From: N074bin45 sp039587475
Lineage (GTDB): Bacteria; Gemmatimonadota; Gemmatimonadetes; Gemmatimonadales; GWC2-71-9
Assembly: GCA_039587475.1 (NCBI GenBank)
Contig: JBDHIK010000027.1
Location: 1 to 27,024 of the forward strand
Direction of reading: 5' to 3'
Length of the DNA: 27,024 bases
Shown here one piece after another: positions 14,602 to 23,110 of the stretch; the first letter of the stretch is position 1, and the number at the start of each line of letters is the position of its first letter. The notes under the pieces were generated by a model, which ran no database searches, had not been told where the DNA came from, and was given only the letters and a program-made list of their open reading frames with translations. The position numbers and the translations under genes were made by a program.

Positions 14602-17600
14602 TCAGAGCACCTCCGCCGGCGCCCGGGGGCCGGCAAACGGTACCCGGTAGAAGAGCGAATAGAGGACCGGTACCAGGCCCAACGTCAGCATGGTCGAGAA
14701 CGCCAGACCGAAGATGATGGTGATGGCCATCGGTTCGAACATCGGACCGCCGCCGACCCAGAGCGGGATGAGCCCCCCGATCGTCGTCAGCGTCGTCAGG
14801 ACGATCGGTCGCAACCTTCGCTGGGCTGCCTCGACGATGGCATCCTGTGGAGACCGACCATGACGATCCTGCTCGATCTGAATCCGATCCAGCAGCACGA
14901 TGGCGTTGTTGATCACGATCCCGGCGAGTGAGATGACGCCGAGGAGGGTGACGAACCCGAAAAAGGAACGCGCCAGGAGCAGGCCGACGATCACCCCGAT
15001 CATGCCCATGGGAATGGTCAGCAGGATGATGGCCGGCTTGCGGAACGAATTGAACTGGCTGATGAGGAGGAGGATGATGATCAGGCCGGCGATGGGGAGT
15101 TTGGCGCCGATCGACGCGTTCCCCTTGGCCGCCTCCTCGACCGTGCCGCCGATGCCGTAGCGCACCGCCCGCCCCCACGCTTCCTGTCGTTCGTCAAGCC
15201 ACGGCCGCAGGTCGGCGACCACTGCGGCCGCCGTCAAGCCGGGCACGAGGTCGGCCTGCACGGTGACGGTCCAGAGGCGATCACGCCGGAGAATCCGGGA
15301 CGGCTGCCAGACGATTTCCAGGTCGGCCACCTGCTTGAGCGGGACGGCGCGTCCGCTGGCCTGGGCATACACGTTCATGCTTTCGATCTTCCCGAGGTCC
15401 TCCCGGTCCGCCGCGACCGAGCGGAGCGTGACCGGGATGATCTTGGTGCCTTCCCGGTACTCGGTCGTCGTGAACCCCGACATCACGGTCTGCAGCGACA
15501 CGGCGACGTCCTGGCTCGAGACACCGGCACGGCGCGCCCGGGCTTCGTTGACCCGCACCAGCATCTTCTTGGTGCGATGGCCCCAGTCGTCCCGCACTTC
15601 CCGAGCGCCCTCGACTTCCGCGACCCGGGCCTTGACCTCGGCGACGGCCGCGAACAACTCCTGGGCATTCCGGCCGGTGAGGCGAATCTGGATGGGCCAG
15701 CCGACCGGCGGTCCCAGCGGAACCGGGTCGAACCGGGCGGTGACCCCCGGGAGCCGGTCGAAGGTGAACTGTCGGAGTCGGGCCGCCAGGGAGTCGACGA
15801 CCCCTCGGGAGGTGGCGTTGATGATGAAGTAGGCGTGCTCCGGGTTCCCCGGGTCCGGCGCGTAGGACAGCAGGAAGCGGGGACCGCCCCGGCCGATGAA
15901 GACCGCCCAGTCCGTGACACCCTGTCCCTCGGGGCCGGCCGTCAGCGAATCCTGCAGGAAGGCCTCCAGGGTGTCGATCACCCTGCCGGTATGACCGATC
16001 GGTGCACCCGGTGCGGTGAACAGGGTTCCGGTGAGTGTGGGTCGCTCTCCCGCGGGGAAGAAGATGGCCGGGACCAGGCTGGCCAGCCGCATGGCCCCGA
16101 CGAAGATGACCAGGACGACGGTGATCGCCAGCGCGCGGTGACGCAGACCGAACAGGAGGGTGGCACGATAGCGGCGATACCAGGTGGTGTCGTAGCGGTC
16201 CGGGGACGTGGGACGGACCACGAGGTAGCGGTGACACAATGCCGGGATCAGGGTCAGCGACAGGAGCCAGGAACACAGTAGCGTGATCGTGACGACCTTG
16301 AACAGAGGCGCGGTGTATTCCCCGGTACTTGATTCCGCGAGGTAGATCGGCAGGAACGCCGCGGCGGTCGTCAGGGACGACGTCAGGAGCGGGACGCGCA
16401 ACTCGGCGGCCGAGTCGACGGCCGCCTGCAGTCGCGACTTCCCTTCGGCCATCATCACCATCACCGATTCCGACATGACGATGGCGTTGTCCACCAGCAG
16501 TCCCAACGCGATGATCAACGCGGCCAGCGACATCTGGTCGAGCCCGATGTCGAAGAACGACATGGTCAGGAGGGCCATGAGCATGGCCATGGGGATGAGG
16601 CTCGAGACGACCAGACCGGTGCGAATGCCGAGGGCCAGGAGCATCACCAGGATGACGAGGCCGATGGCCTGCAGGACGTTGCGGACGAACGCGCTCACCT
16701 TCCGGTCCACGACGTCCGCCTGGTAGGCCACCACGTCGAACTCGATCCCGTGCGGATAGCGCTCCTGAAACGTCGACAACAGCGTCCGCACCTCCGCGCC
16801 CAGCCGCAGGATGTTGCCTCCCTCCCGGTTCGAGATGGCCAGGACCACGGCGGGCTGGCCGCTGGCCCGGACCAGAGATCCGGGAGGGTCGACATAGCCG
16901 CGCCGCACGTCGGCAATGTCCTGCAGATAGACGAGGTCGCGACGGTTGGGAAGGGTGATGACGGCGCGTCGAATGTCCGCCACCGAATTGAAGTTGCCGG
17001 AGGGCTCGAGGACGATGGCCTCGTCGGTGGTATAGACCTCCCCGCCCGGCGTGATGATGTTGCGGGAACTGAGCAACCGTTCCAGTTGCAGCGCCGAGAG
17101 ACCCAGCTCGGCCAGTCGCGCATCACGGTACTCGATGAAGATGCGCTCGGCCTGGACCCCCAGGAGTTCCACCTTGGCGACTTCGTCGAGGAGCAAGAGG
17201 TCGTCGCGGACCTCCTCCGCGATGTCCTCGAGTTCCGCGGACGAGAAGCCCTCGCCCCGGAGCGCCAGCACCGTGCCGTACACCTCACCGAACTCGTCGT
17301 TGACGACCGGGACGACGCCGTCGGGAAGGTCCCGCTGGGCCCGCTCGACCTTGCGGCGCAGGTCGTCCCAGATCGGCTGCAGCGTGGTATACCGATCCTG
17401 CACGTTGACGAAGATGACGGCCAGACCGGTCTTGGACTCGCTGGAGAGGTAATCGATCTCCGGCATCTCCTGGATGGCCTCTTCCAGCTTGTCCGTGACG
17501 AGTTGCTCGACCCGTTCCGGGCTCGCTCCCGGGAAGGCTGCGGTGATCAGGGCCGTCCGGATGAGGAACCCCGGATCCTCGGCGCGTGGCAGCTGGAAGT

Positions 17601-17685
17601 ACGCCCGAATCCCCGCCAGGGCGATGATGGCTACGGCTGCGGTGGTGATTCGGTGCTTGCGAATCGCCAGTTCGGTAATGCTCAC
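14602..17685 (-). CDS. RND efflux transporter, inner-membrane pump subunit
   Basis: A 1027-residue resistance-nodulation-division permease with 12 helices in two repeats and two large periplasmic domains. The first helix begins at about residue 13, and FPGASPERVEQLVTDKLE is the porter-domain start. In helix 4, LGLLVDNAIV gives Asp399-Asn400, and in helix 10 AGIVINNAIVLLD puts Asn926 where AcrB has Lys940. It is thus a single-Asp member, unlike AcrB (Asp-Asp and Lys), though similar variants are common in the wider family. The ATG overlaps the adaptor stop by 4 nt. Substrates cannot be predicted; the fused binding domain of the partner channel may be a clue. Confidence 0.93.
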   Translation of the reverse strand: MSITELAIRKHRITTAAVAIIALAGIRAYFQLPRAEDPGFLIRTALITAAFPGASPERVEQLVTDKLEEAIQEMPEIDYLSSESKTGLAVIFVNVQDRYTTLQPIWDDLRRKVERAQRDLPDGVVPVVNDEFGEVYGTVLALRGEGFSSAELEDIAEEVRDDLLLLDEVAKVELLGVQAERIFIEYRDARLAELGLSALQLERLLSSRNIITPGGEVYTTDEAIVLEPSGNFNSVADIRRAVITLPNRRDLVYLQDIADVRRGYVDPPGSLVRASGQPAVVLAISNREGGNILRLGAEVRTLLSTFQERYPHGIEFDVVAYQADVVDRKVSAFVRNVLQAIGLVILVMLLALGIRTGLVVSSLIPMAMLMALLTMSFFDIGLDQMSLAALIIALGLLVDNAIVMSESVMVMMAEGKSRLQAAVDSAAELRVPLLTSSLTTAAAFLPIYLAESSTGEYTAPLFKVVTITLLCSWLLSLTLIPALCHRYLVVRPTSPDRYDTTWYRRYRATLLFGLRHRALAITVVLVIFVGAMRLASLVPAIFFPAGERPTLTGTLFTAPGAPIGHTGRVIDTLEAFLQDSLTAGPEGQGVTDWAVFIGRGGPRFLLSYAPDPGNPEHAYFIINATSRGVVDSLAARLRQFTFDRLPGVTARFDPVPLGPPVGWPIQIRLTGRNAQELFAAVAEVKARVAEVEGAREVRDDWGHRTKKMLVRVNEARARRAGVSSQDVAVSLQTVMSGFTTTEYREGTKIIPVTLRSVAADREDLGKIESMNVYAQASGRAVPLKQVADLEIVWQPSRILRRDRLWTVTVQADLVPGLTAAAVVADLRPWLDERQEAWGRAVRYGIGGTVEEAAKGNASIGAKLPIAGLIIILLLISQFNSFRKPAIILLTIPMGMIGVIVGLLLARSFFGFVTLLGVISLAGIVINNAIVLLDRIQIEQDRHGRSPQDAIVEAAQRRLRPIVLTTLTTIGGLIPLWVGGGPMFEPMAITIIFGLAFSTMLTLGLVPVLYSLFYRVPFAGPRAPAEVL

Positions 17686-18806
17686 GAGTCATCCCAGGCC
17701 GGCAGGAGTCTCACGGTCAGACCTTCCGTTAACAGGCTGACACCGGCCGTCACCACCGCGTCGCCGTCCTCCAGGCCGTTCACGATTTCGAGCCCCAGCG
17801 AGGTCAACTCCCCGACGCGCACCGCGCGTCGTGCGACCGTCCCCAGATTTCCAGACTCCGCCGGAGTCACCACCCAGACGAAGCGTCCCTCCGCATCCTC
17901 GATCACCGCGACGGGGGGCACCAGAATGCGTTCGGTGTCCCTGGTCGCGGCAAAGGCAAACGCGACCTCGGCGGCCATGCCGCTCCGGATCGTCTGGCCC
18001 GTCGCCTCCAGGGCCACGCGCACCGGGAAGGTCGTGGCGGTGCCCGTGGGAGACACGCCGACTTCGGTCACCCGACCCGGCAACGCCTCGTCGCCGAGCG
18101 CGTCGAAGGTCACGGTCACCGGATCGCCGCGCCTGATCTGGCGGATGAGGACCCCCGGCATGGCGACTTCGACCTCGGGGGTGGACCCCGAGCTGAGGCG
18201 GGCGACCGTCTCCCCCGGATCGACGTTCTCGCTGACCTCGACCGGGACTTCGGCGATGGCGCCGGGCATCGGGGCCGTGAGCCGGGTATACCCGACACGG
18301 GTCGTGGCCAACTCCACCTGGTTCTCGAGCGACTGGACGGCCGCCTGGGCCGACTCGAAGGCCGAGCGACCGGCGTCGAGATCCTGAGTCGTGGCGTTGT
18401 TGGCTTCCCACAGGGCCTGCACCCGGCGATAGCTGGTCTCGGCGTTGCGAGCCTCGGCTTCCGCCTGGCGAAGCGAGGCCTGGGCCCGTTGCAGTTCGAG
18501 GCGGTAGTCGGTCGGGTCGAGTCGTGCGATCAGCTGGCCGGCCCGGACGCTGTCGCCGACGGCGACCGCCACTTCCTGGATGGCGCCCCGGACGCGGAAA
18601 CTCAGGCGTGACTCCACGCCGGCCCGGGACACGCCGGAGAATCGCCTGACCCGTGCGCCGCCGGTGGCGAAGACCTGGGCGAACCGTACGGGGCGGACCA
18701 CGGGGGCCTCTGGCGGTGGCTCGCTACCGCAGGACATGGTTCCCAGCGCGAGCAGGATGGTGGTGGGGCGCGGGACCGTCGGCGGGCGATTGAGCGCGCG
18801 TGTCAT
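17682..18806 (-). CDS. RND membrane-fusion (periplasmic adaptor) protein
   Basis: A 374-residue HlyD/AcrA-type adaptor linking the pump to the outer-membrane channel. It has a signal peptide with a possible lipid-attachment Cys26 (TMSC, a poor lipobox), a first lipoyl half (IQEVAVAVGDSVRAGQLIARLD), a coiled-coil hairpin (LELQRAQASLRQAEAEARNA and following), the second lipoyl half (TRLTAPMPGAIAEV), then beta-barrel and membrane-proximal domains. The frame remains open upstream to 19919, antisense-like to the channel gene and not protein-like, so I take ATG 18806. This ATG overlaps the TGA of the channel gene (ATGA), and its own stop overlaps the RND ATG, which implies translational coupling. 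Confidence 0.92.
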   Translation of the reverse strand: MTRALNRPPTVPRPTTILLALGTMSCGSEPPPEAPVVRPVRFAQVFATGGARVRRFSGVSRAGVESRLSFRVRGAIQEVAVAVGDSVRAGQLIARLDPTDYRLELQRAQASLRQAEAEARNAETSYRRVQALWEANNATTQDLDAGRSAFESAQAAVQSLENQVELATTRVGYTRLTAPMPGAIAEVPVEVSENVDPGETVARLSSGSTPEVEVAMPGVLIRQIRRGDPVTVTFDALGDEALPGRVTEVGVSPTGTATTFPVRVALEATGQTIRSGMAAEVAFAFAATRDTERILVPPVAVIEDAEGRFVWVVTPAESGNLGTVARRAVRVGELTSLGLEIVNGLEDGDAVVTAGVSLLTEGLTVRLLPAWDDS

Positions 18807-21172
18807 GGCGAATTCACCTGTTGCACCGCGAACGCGTCCAACCGGTCCAGGAACGCATCGTGTTCGTCGCGGGTAATGAAGAAGGAATACGACCCTACCG
18901 CTCGTTCCACGTCCATCAAATCGATGAGAAACGCGTAGGACGAGTTGGCGGCGTCCAGTTCGGCGAGCAACGCGTTGTTCTGGGCGTCGATCAGGTCGGT
19001 GACCGACGCGGCGCCCCGGGTATAGGAGTCGGTGACGAGCGCCAGGCTCCGTCGGGCCGCGTCGGCCGAAGCGCGAGCCAGGGTGATGTTGGCCCAGGAC
19101 GCCCCCATGGCATGCATGGCACTGCGCAATCGCTGCTCGACACGGTCCGCCGCGGCGGCCCGCTGGGTGGTCAGATTGTCGACCTGGAGCTGGGTCCCTG
19201 ACTTGGCGGCGCTGCGCGCCAGGCCGGTGAAGAGCGGATAGGTCAACTGGATCCCCACGCCCCAGCCCAGGTCGTTGGGGACGATGCCGGTGACCGGAGG
19301 CGGATCGGATCCGGCGCCGTCCTTGGCCCACACGTTCGAAGCGCTGGCGACCAGCGCAAGGTCCGGGACGTAGAACGCCCGCGATGCCGCCGTCAGGCCT
19401 CGCCGCTCGGCGGCGATGGCCGCGTCGAGACGCCGCAGTTCCGGAGAGCCGTTCACCGCCTCGTGGGCCATGAAATCCCGGAAGATGCGGAAGCCTGACC
19501 GGCTCTCCAGGTAGGGGGTCAACCGGGCATCGTTGGTGATGACCGCCACGTCCTCGGGCCGGACCTCGACGGTTCGGAACGGGTCCTCGAGCGGGCGGTG
19601 CAGGATGCGATTGAGTTCGATCTCCAGAACGTTGCGAATACTGTTGGCGGTAATGACCTCCTGGCGGCTCCGGGCGATTTCGCTCTGCCAGCGGGCCACC
19701 TCGCCCGCCGCAGCCGTCCCGATGGATCGTCGGACCTCGGCCAGCTCCAGATTGGACCTGCTGACCCGCAGGTTGTCCTGGACGATCCGTTCGATGGTCT
19801 TGGCCCGAAGGACCGAGAGATAGGTCGTGGCGGCGGACAGGATGACGTCGAGCCGAACCTCGTCGCGGAGTTGCACGCGGCCGTTCTGCTGGTATTTGGC
19901 GATGCCATAGGATGCCCACCGGCGCTCGGAGTACAACTGTTGAACGAAGGTCGCCGAGCCCGTCACCGTGCGTTCCGGCTCCCGTCCGAAACTGGACGCG
20001 GCCCGGTCGGCGTCGATGACCCGGGCATCGACCGCGAAGTCGAGTTGCGGGAGCAGCGGGGCCCGGGCGCCACGCACCCGCTGTGCCCCGGCGGCGACCT
20101 GATACCCCTGGGCCTCCAGGTCGAGGTTGCGCGCCACGGCCTCCCGAACCGCCGCAGCCAGGTGGACCTCCCGTGTGATGTCATCGCGTTCGCGGTGGTA
20201 CGCGACCGCTTCGGTCATGACGGCCCAGGGTGGGGACACGCCTATGGCGCGGGCCGTAGCCAGGTTGATGCTGACCCGTTGATTGCGCGTGAAGGTCACG
20301 GGGATCGTCGCGGCGTCCTCGCCCAGCAGCACCCGCTGCACGTTGATGGCCGCCCGCCGCGCAATGCGCTGCCCCACCAGGTCCGTCACCGCCGACGTCA
20401 GAAACCCCCGTTCGACCCATTCCTGGCCCAGCGCGGTGTAGCTGGGAAGCTGACGGTTCAGGAGAAACCGGATCAATCGTTCGGTCTCCTCTGCCGAGAT
20501 CTGCGGGAGGAATCCGACGTACACCGCGTCGAAGTCCCCGGCCAGCATGCCCAGGACCAGATCGATGGTGGTGCCGACCTCCACGATGCGGCCCCGGACC
20601 CCCTGGCTCCGGATGGCGTCCTCGATTCCCGCCCGGAGGCCCGGCACGGCTTCGAGGTAGGCCCGTTCGACCAGCACGGCCAGGTTGGTATACCGGACCA
20701 CCTCGCGGAATGCGTCCAGGTCATTCCGGGTGGCGGTGGGGTAGGCGACATAGGTCAGGTTCGCGACGCCGCTACTTCCGTCTTCCCTGGGGAGTCCCTG
20801 GAGGTCCGCGTCGAGGACGAAGGGAGCGACGACGGGTTTCGGCAAAGGCCCGTATTCGGCGGCGACCTGGGAGGCAATCGCTCCGAACGTCAGGACGATG
20901 TCGACCTCCGGGTCCGACAGCAGCCGCTCGAGGGACCGCTCGATCCCCGATCGCGTCCAATCGGCAACGAGCGATCGGTCTTCGGGAAACCGGGCGTCGA
21001 ACTCCGCGCCCAGGAGGTTGGTGATCTCGTCGACCAGCCGGGGTTGGAACGTCGCGTTGTGAAAGGACGGACCGTCCACGACGATCCCGAAGGTGACGAC
21101 CCGCTGGGCGTGGAGCGCGTCGAGCGGCCACAGCAGCAGCAAGGCGGTGGCGAGAAAGAGACGATACGACAT
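18803..21172 (-). CDS. Fusion: ABC-type substrate-binding domain + TolC-family outer-membrane channel
   Basis: A 789-residue exported protein with two complete domains. After a signal peptide (ending DALHAQ), residues about 25-330 match the ABC_sub_bind (TrpX-like, PF04392) pattern: TFGIVVDGPSF, DIVLTFGAIAS, GVANLTYVAYPT, a second lobe with VLVERAY and VYVGFLPQ, and the family ending INLATARAIGVSPPWAV. From about 335 it becomes a TolC/OEP protein: LAAAVREAVARNLDLEAQ, long helical hairpins, VGIQLTYPLFTGLARS, and a second repeat to the end. TolC proteins are usually 400-500 residues, so the extra 300 account for the length. ATG 21172 is chosen over GTG 21175 because AGGAG lies 5 nt before it. 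It overlaps the K+ channel stop and the adaptor start. The binding domain should sit in the periplasm near the channel mouth. Confidence 0.88.
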   Translation of the reverse strand: MSYRLFLATALLLLWPLDALHAQRVVTFGIVVDGPSFHNATFQPRLVDEITNLLGAEFDARFPEDRSLVADWTRSGIERSLERLLSDPEVDIVLTFGAIASQVAAEYGPLPKPVVAPFVLDADLQGLPREDGSSGVANLTYVAYPTATRNDLDAFREVVRYTNLAVLVERAYLEAVPGLRAGIEDAIRSQGVRGRIVEVGTTIDLVLGMLAGDFDAVYVGFLPQISAEETERLIRFLLNRQLPSYTALGQEWVERGFLTSAVTDLVGQRIARRAAINVQRVLLGEDAATIPVTFTRNQRVSINLATARAIGVSPPWAVMTEAVAYHRERDDITREVHLAAAVREAVARNLDLEAQGYQVAAGAQRVRGARAPLLPQLDFAVDARVIDADRAASSFGREPERTVTGSATFVQQLYSERRWASYGIAKYQQNGRVQLRDEVRLDVILSAATTYLSVLRAKTIERIVQDNLRVSRSNLELAEVRRSIGTAAAGEVARWQSEIARSRQEVITANSIRNVLEIELNRILHRPLEDPFRTVEVRPEDVAVITNDARLTPYLESRSGFRIFRDFMAHEAVNGSPELRRLDAAIAAERRGLTAASRAFYVPDLALVASASNVWAKDGAGSDPPPVTGIVPNDLGWGVGIQLTYPLFTGLARSAAKSGTQLQVDNLTTQRAAAADRVEQRLRSAMHAMGASWANITLARASADAARRSLALVTDSYTRGAASVTDLIDAQNNALLAELDAANSSYAFLIDLMDVERAVGSYSFFITRDEHDAFLDRLDAFAVQQVNSP

Positions 21173-21900
21173 CACGACTCCTGCGATTGCCTTGAGGGCT
21201 CGACCGGTGCTGTATCCGCGGCAGTTGGCACGTCCGGCTGGCTACTGCGACGACTGATCAGAAGGCCCACGACGGCCGCCACGAAGAACTGCCCGACGAT
21301 GGCCTCCATGGCGCCCAGCGTCCGGGCGAAGGCGTTGACCGGGACGATGTCGCCGTACCCCAGCGTCGTCAGGGTGACGAGGCTGTGATAGCTGAGCTCC
21401 GCAAACGTCTGCCCGGGCGTACTCCCGGCGAGGTTGGTGAACGATCCGGGCTGGTAGAGCTCAATGAGTTCGAAGGCATAGGTCGCAACGATGCCGATCA
21501 TGAGGTATACGGCCAACGCTCCCAGCAGGGTATCTCTGGTCACCCAGGATTCCGATATCGCTTCGTAGGCGATGATGAAGATCACGATTGACAAGAAGGC
21601 CAGGGTGGCGAATCCGCCGAGGACATGCGCCTCCGAGCCGACGGTCATCACGTCCGTGGGCACGGCGATGGCGGAGACGGCGATCAGCCCGGCGCAGATC
21701 CACACGGCCCGGCGATAGGGCCGCACCACGCGATAGGCTCCGAGGAGTACCAGGATGCTGAGGAGCTTCGTGATCACGCCGGGCGCGCGACCGTTGGCCA
21801 CGATGGGCTGGACGAACATCAGCGTCACCAGAGGGATCAGGATGGTGATGAACCTGTTCTTCGCCAGGAAGTCGATCGAGGTGCGGAGGAGTGTCGGCAT
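21172..21900 (-). CDS. Six-helix potassium channel (Ion_trans_2 type)
   Basis: A 242-residue inner-membrane protein with six predicted helices (about 17-36, 43-58, 66-82, 92-113, 125-146, 194-215) and a pore loop whose selectivity filter is TLGYGD (179-184), the K+ channel signature. The pore lies between helices 5 and 6. No S4-type row of regularly spaced arginines is seen, and there is no C-terminal RCK domain, only a 25-residue polar tail, so voltage or ligand gating is not evident. An upstream ATG at 21975 would add 25 residues that are not channel-like; I use ATG 21900. Its stop overlaps the start of the TolC fusion, so it is the first gene of the efflux operon, an unusual neighbour for a K+ channel. 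Confidence 0.88.
   Translation of the reverse strand: MPTLLRTSIDFLAKNRFITILIPLVTLMFVQPIVANGRAPGVITKLLSILVLLGAYRVVRPYRRAVWICAGLIAVSAIAVPTDVMTVGSEAHVLGGFATLAFLSIVIFIIAYEAISESWVTRDTLLGALAVYLMIGIVATYAFELIELYQPGSFTNLAGSTPGQTFAELSYHSLVTLTTLGYGDIVPVNAFARTLGAMEAIVGQFFVAAVVGLLISRRSSQPDVPTAADTAPVEPSRQSQES
21178..21182 (-). promoter_or_regulatory. Ribosome binding site of the substrate-binding/TolC fusion
   Basis: AGGAG on the minus strand, inside the last codons of the K+ channel gene, 5 nt before ATG 21172 and only 2 nt before GTG 21175. It therefore selects the ATG. Confidence 0.6.
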
Positions 21901-21989
21901 GTCCTGCTCTATCCGATGGTGAATGGAATGCCAAGAGGCTGCGGAGGCGGCAAAGGTAGCGTCTGGCCGGCGCACACGGAATACGTCGC

Positions 21990-22018
21990 TTGACTCCCCG
22001 GCGTCTCCCGTCGATCTT
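21990..22018 (+). promoter_or_regulatory. Candidate promoter for the 2-oxoacid dehydrogenase operon
   Basis: TTGACT at 21990-21995 is followed after 17 bases by GATCTT at 22013-22018. The first box is good and the second weak. It lies in the 157-base gap between the divergent channel and E1alpha genes, where promoters for both are expected. Confidence 0.25.
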
Positions 22019-22057
22019 TGGCCTCGGCGCCTAACAGACTATCCCTCCACCACTTGC

Positions 22058-23110
22058 ATGGCCTCTTCCGACACCGTTTCTTCGCCGCCCGCGCTTCCCT
22101 CCGGACTTTCCGCCGAGCAACTGCTCGAGCTGTATTACTACATGCGACTCACCCGGTCATTGGAAGAACGGCTGGTGGCGCTGCACCGCCAGTCGAAGGT
22201 GGTGGGCAGCCTGTTTCGGTCCCTGGGACAGGAGGCCTGCGCGGTCGGAAGCGCCTACGCGTTGGACAGGACTCGTGGCGACATGTTGTCGCCGTTGATT
22301 CGCAACCTGGGCTCGATGCTGGTGCAAGGGGCCACGCCTGCGGAAGTCCTGCGGCAGTACATGGCCAAGGCCGACGGCCCGACCCGGGGCCGGGATCTCA
22401 ATATCCACTACGGGACGCCTGAGCGTGGCTTCATCGGGCAGATCTCCCATCTGGGGGACATGGTCCCCGTCCTGGCCGGCATCGCCCTGTCGTTCAAGAT
22501 GCGCCAGCAGGATGCGGTCGCGCTGGTCTACGTCGGGGACGGGGCCATGAGCACCGGAACCTTCCACGAAGGGATCAACTTCGCCGCCGTGCAACGACTC
22601 CCTCTGGTCGTCATCGCGGAGAACAACGGGTACGCCTTCTCCACGCCCACCCGCCGGCAAAGTGCCGTCAAGCACTTGGCGGACAAGGCAGCGGCCTACG
22701 GCATCCCCTGCGTCCGGGCCGACGGCAACGACGTGCTCGCCGTATACGACGTCTCCAGGGATTCACTGGACCACGCCCGGGCAGGGCAGGGGGTGACCCT
22801 CGTCGAACTGGAGACCTATCGGCGGAAGGGCCATGCCGAGCACGACGATCAGTCGTATGTCCCTGCGGGGGAACTCGCCGAGTGGGAAGCCCGGGATCCC
22901 ATCGACCGCTACACCCATCGCCTGATCGAGACCGGGTGGAGCTCCGCGGAAGCACTCGCCGGAGTCGACCAGCGCGTCGCGGAAGAGCTCGACGCGGCGG
23001 TGGCGGAGGTGGAGCCCGAACCGATGCCCGATACGGCCGCCGTCCTTGACGACGTGCTCTCGACCCCTGCTGCCAGCCCTCGAGAATGGTACCGGAGACA
23101 AGATGCCTGA
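22058..23110 (+). CDS. 2-oxoacid dehydrogenase E1 component, alpha subunit
   Basis: A 350-residue thiamine-diphosphate enzyme subunit that decarboxylates pyruvate or a branched-chain 2-oxoacid. The ThDP-binding motif runs from GDGAMSTGTFHEG to ENNGYAFSTP. Also present are LNIHYGTPERGFIGQISHLGDMVPV, and VELETYRRKGHAEHDDQSY with the phosphorylation-loop-like region. I use ATG 22058; the frame is open further upstream but is not conserved-looking. No clear ribosome binding site precedes it. It overlaps E1beta by 8 nt. Branched-chain and pyruvate complexes share this alpha/beta layout, so the substrate is open. Confidence 0.9.
   Translation: MASSDTVSSPPALPSGLSAEQLLELYYYMRLTRSLEERLVALHRQSKVVGSLFRSLGQEACAVGSAYALDRTRGDMLSPLIRNLGSMLVQGATPAEVLRQYMAKADGPTRGRDLNIHYGTPERGFIGQISHLGDMVPVLAGIALSFKMRQQDAVALVYVGDGAMSTGTFHEGINFAAVQRLPLVVIAENNGYAFSTPTRRQSAVKHLADKAAAYGIPCVRADGNDVLAVYDVSRDSLDHARAGQGVTLVELETYRRKGHAEHDDQSYVPAGELAEWEARDPIDRYTHRLIETGWSSAEALAGVDQRVAEELDAAVAEVEPEPMPDTAAVLDDVLSTPAASPREWYRRQDA

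Noticed and set aside
18807..19919. Upstream extension of the adaptor frame
   Set aside because: It is another-frame reading of the TolC fusion and not protein-like; the adaptor's signal peptide starts at ATG 18806, which overlaps the previous stop.
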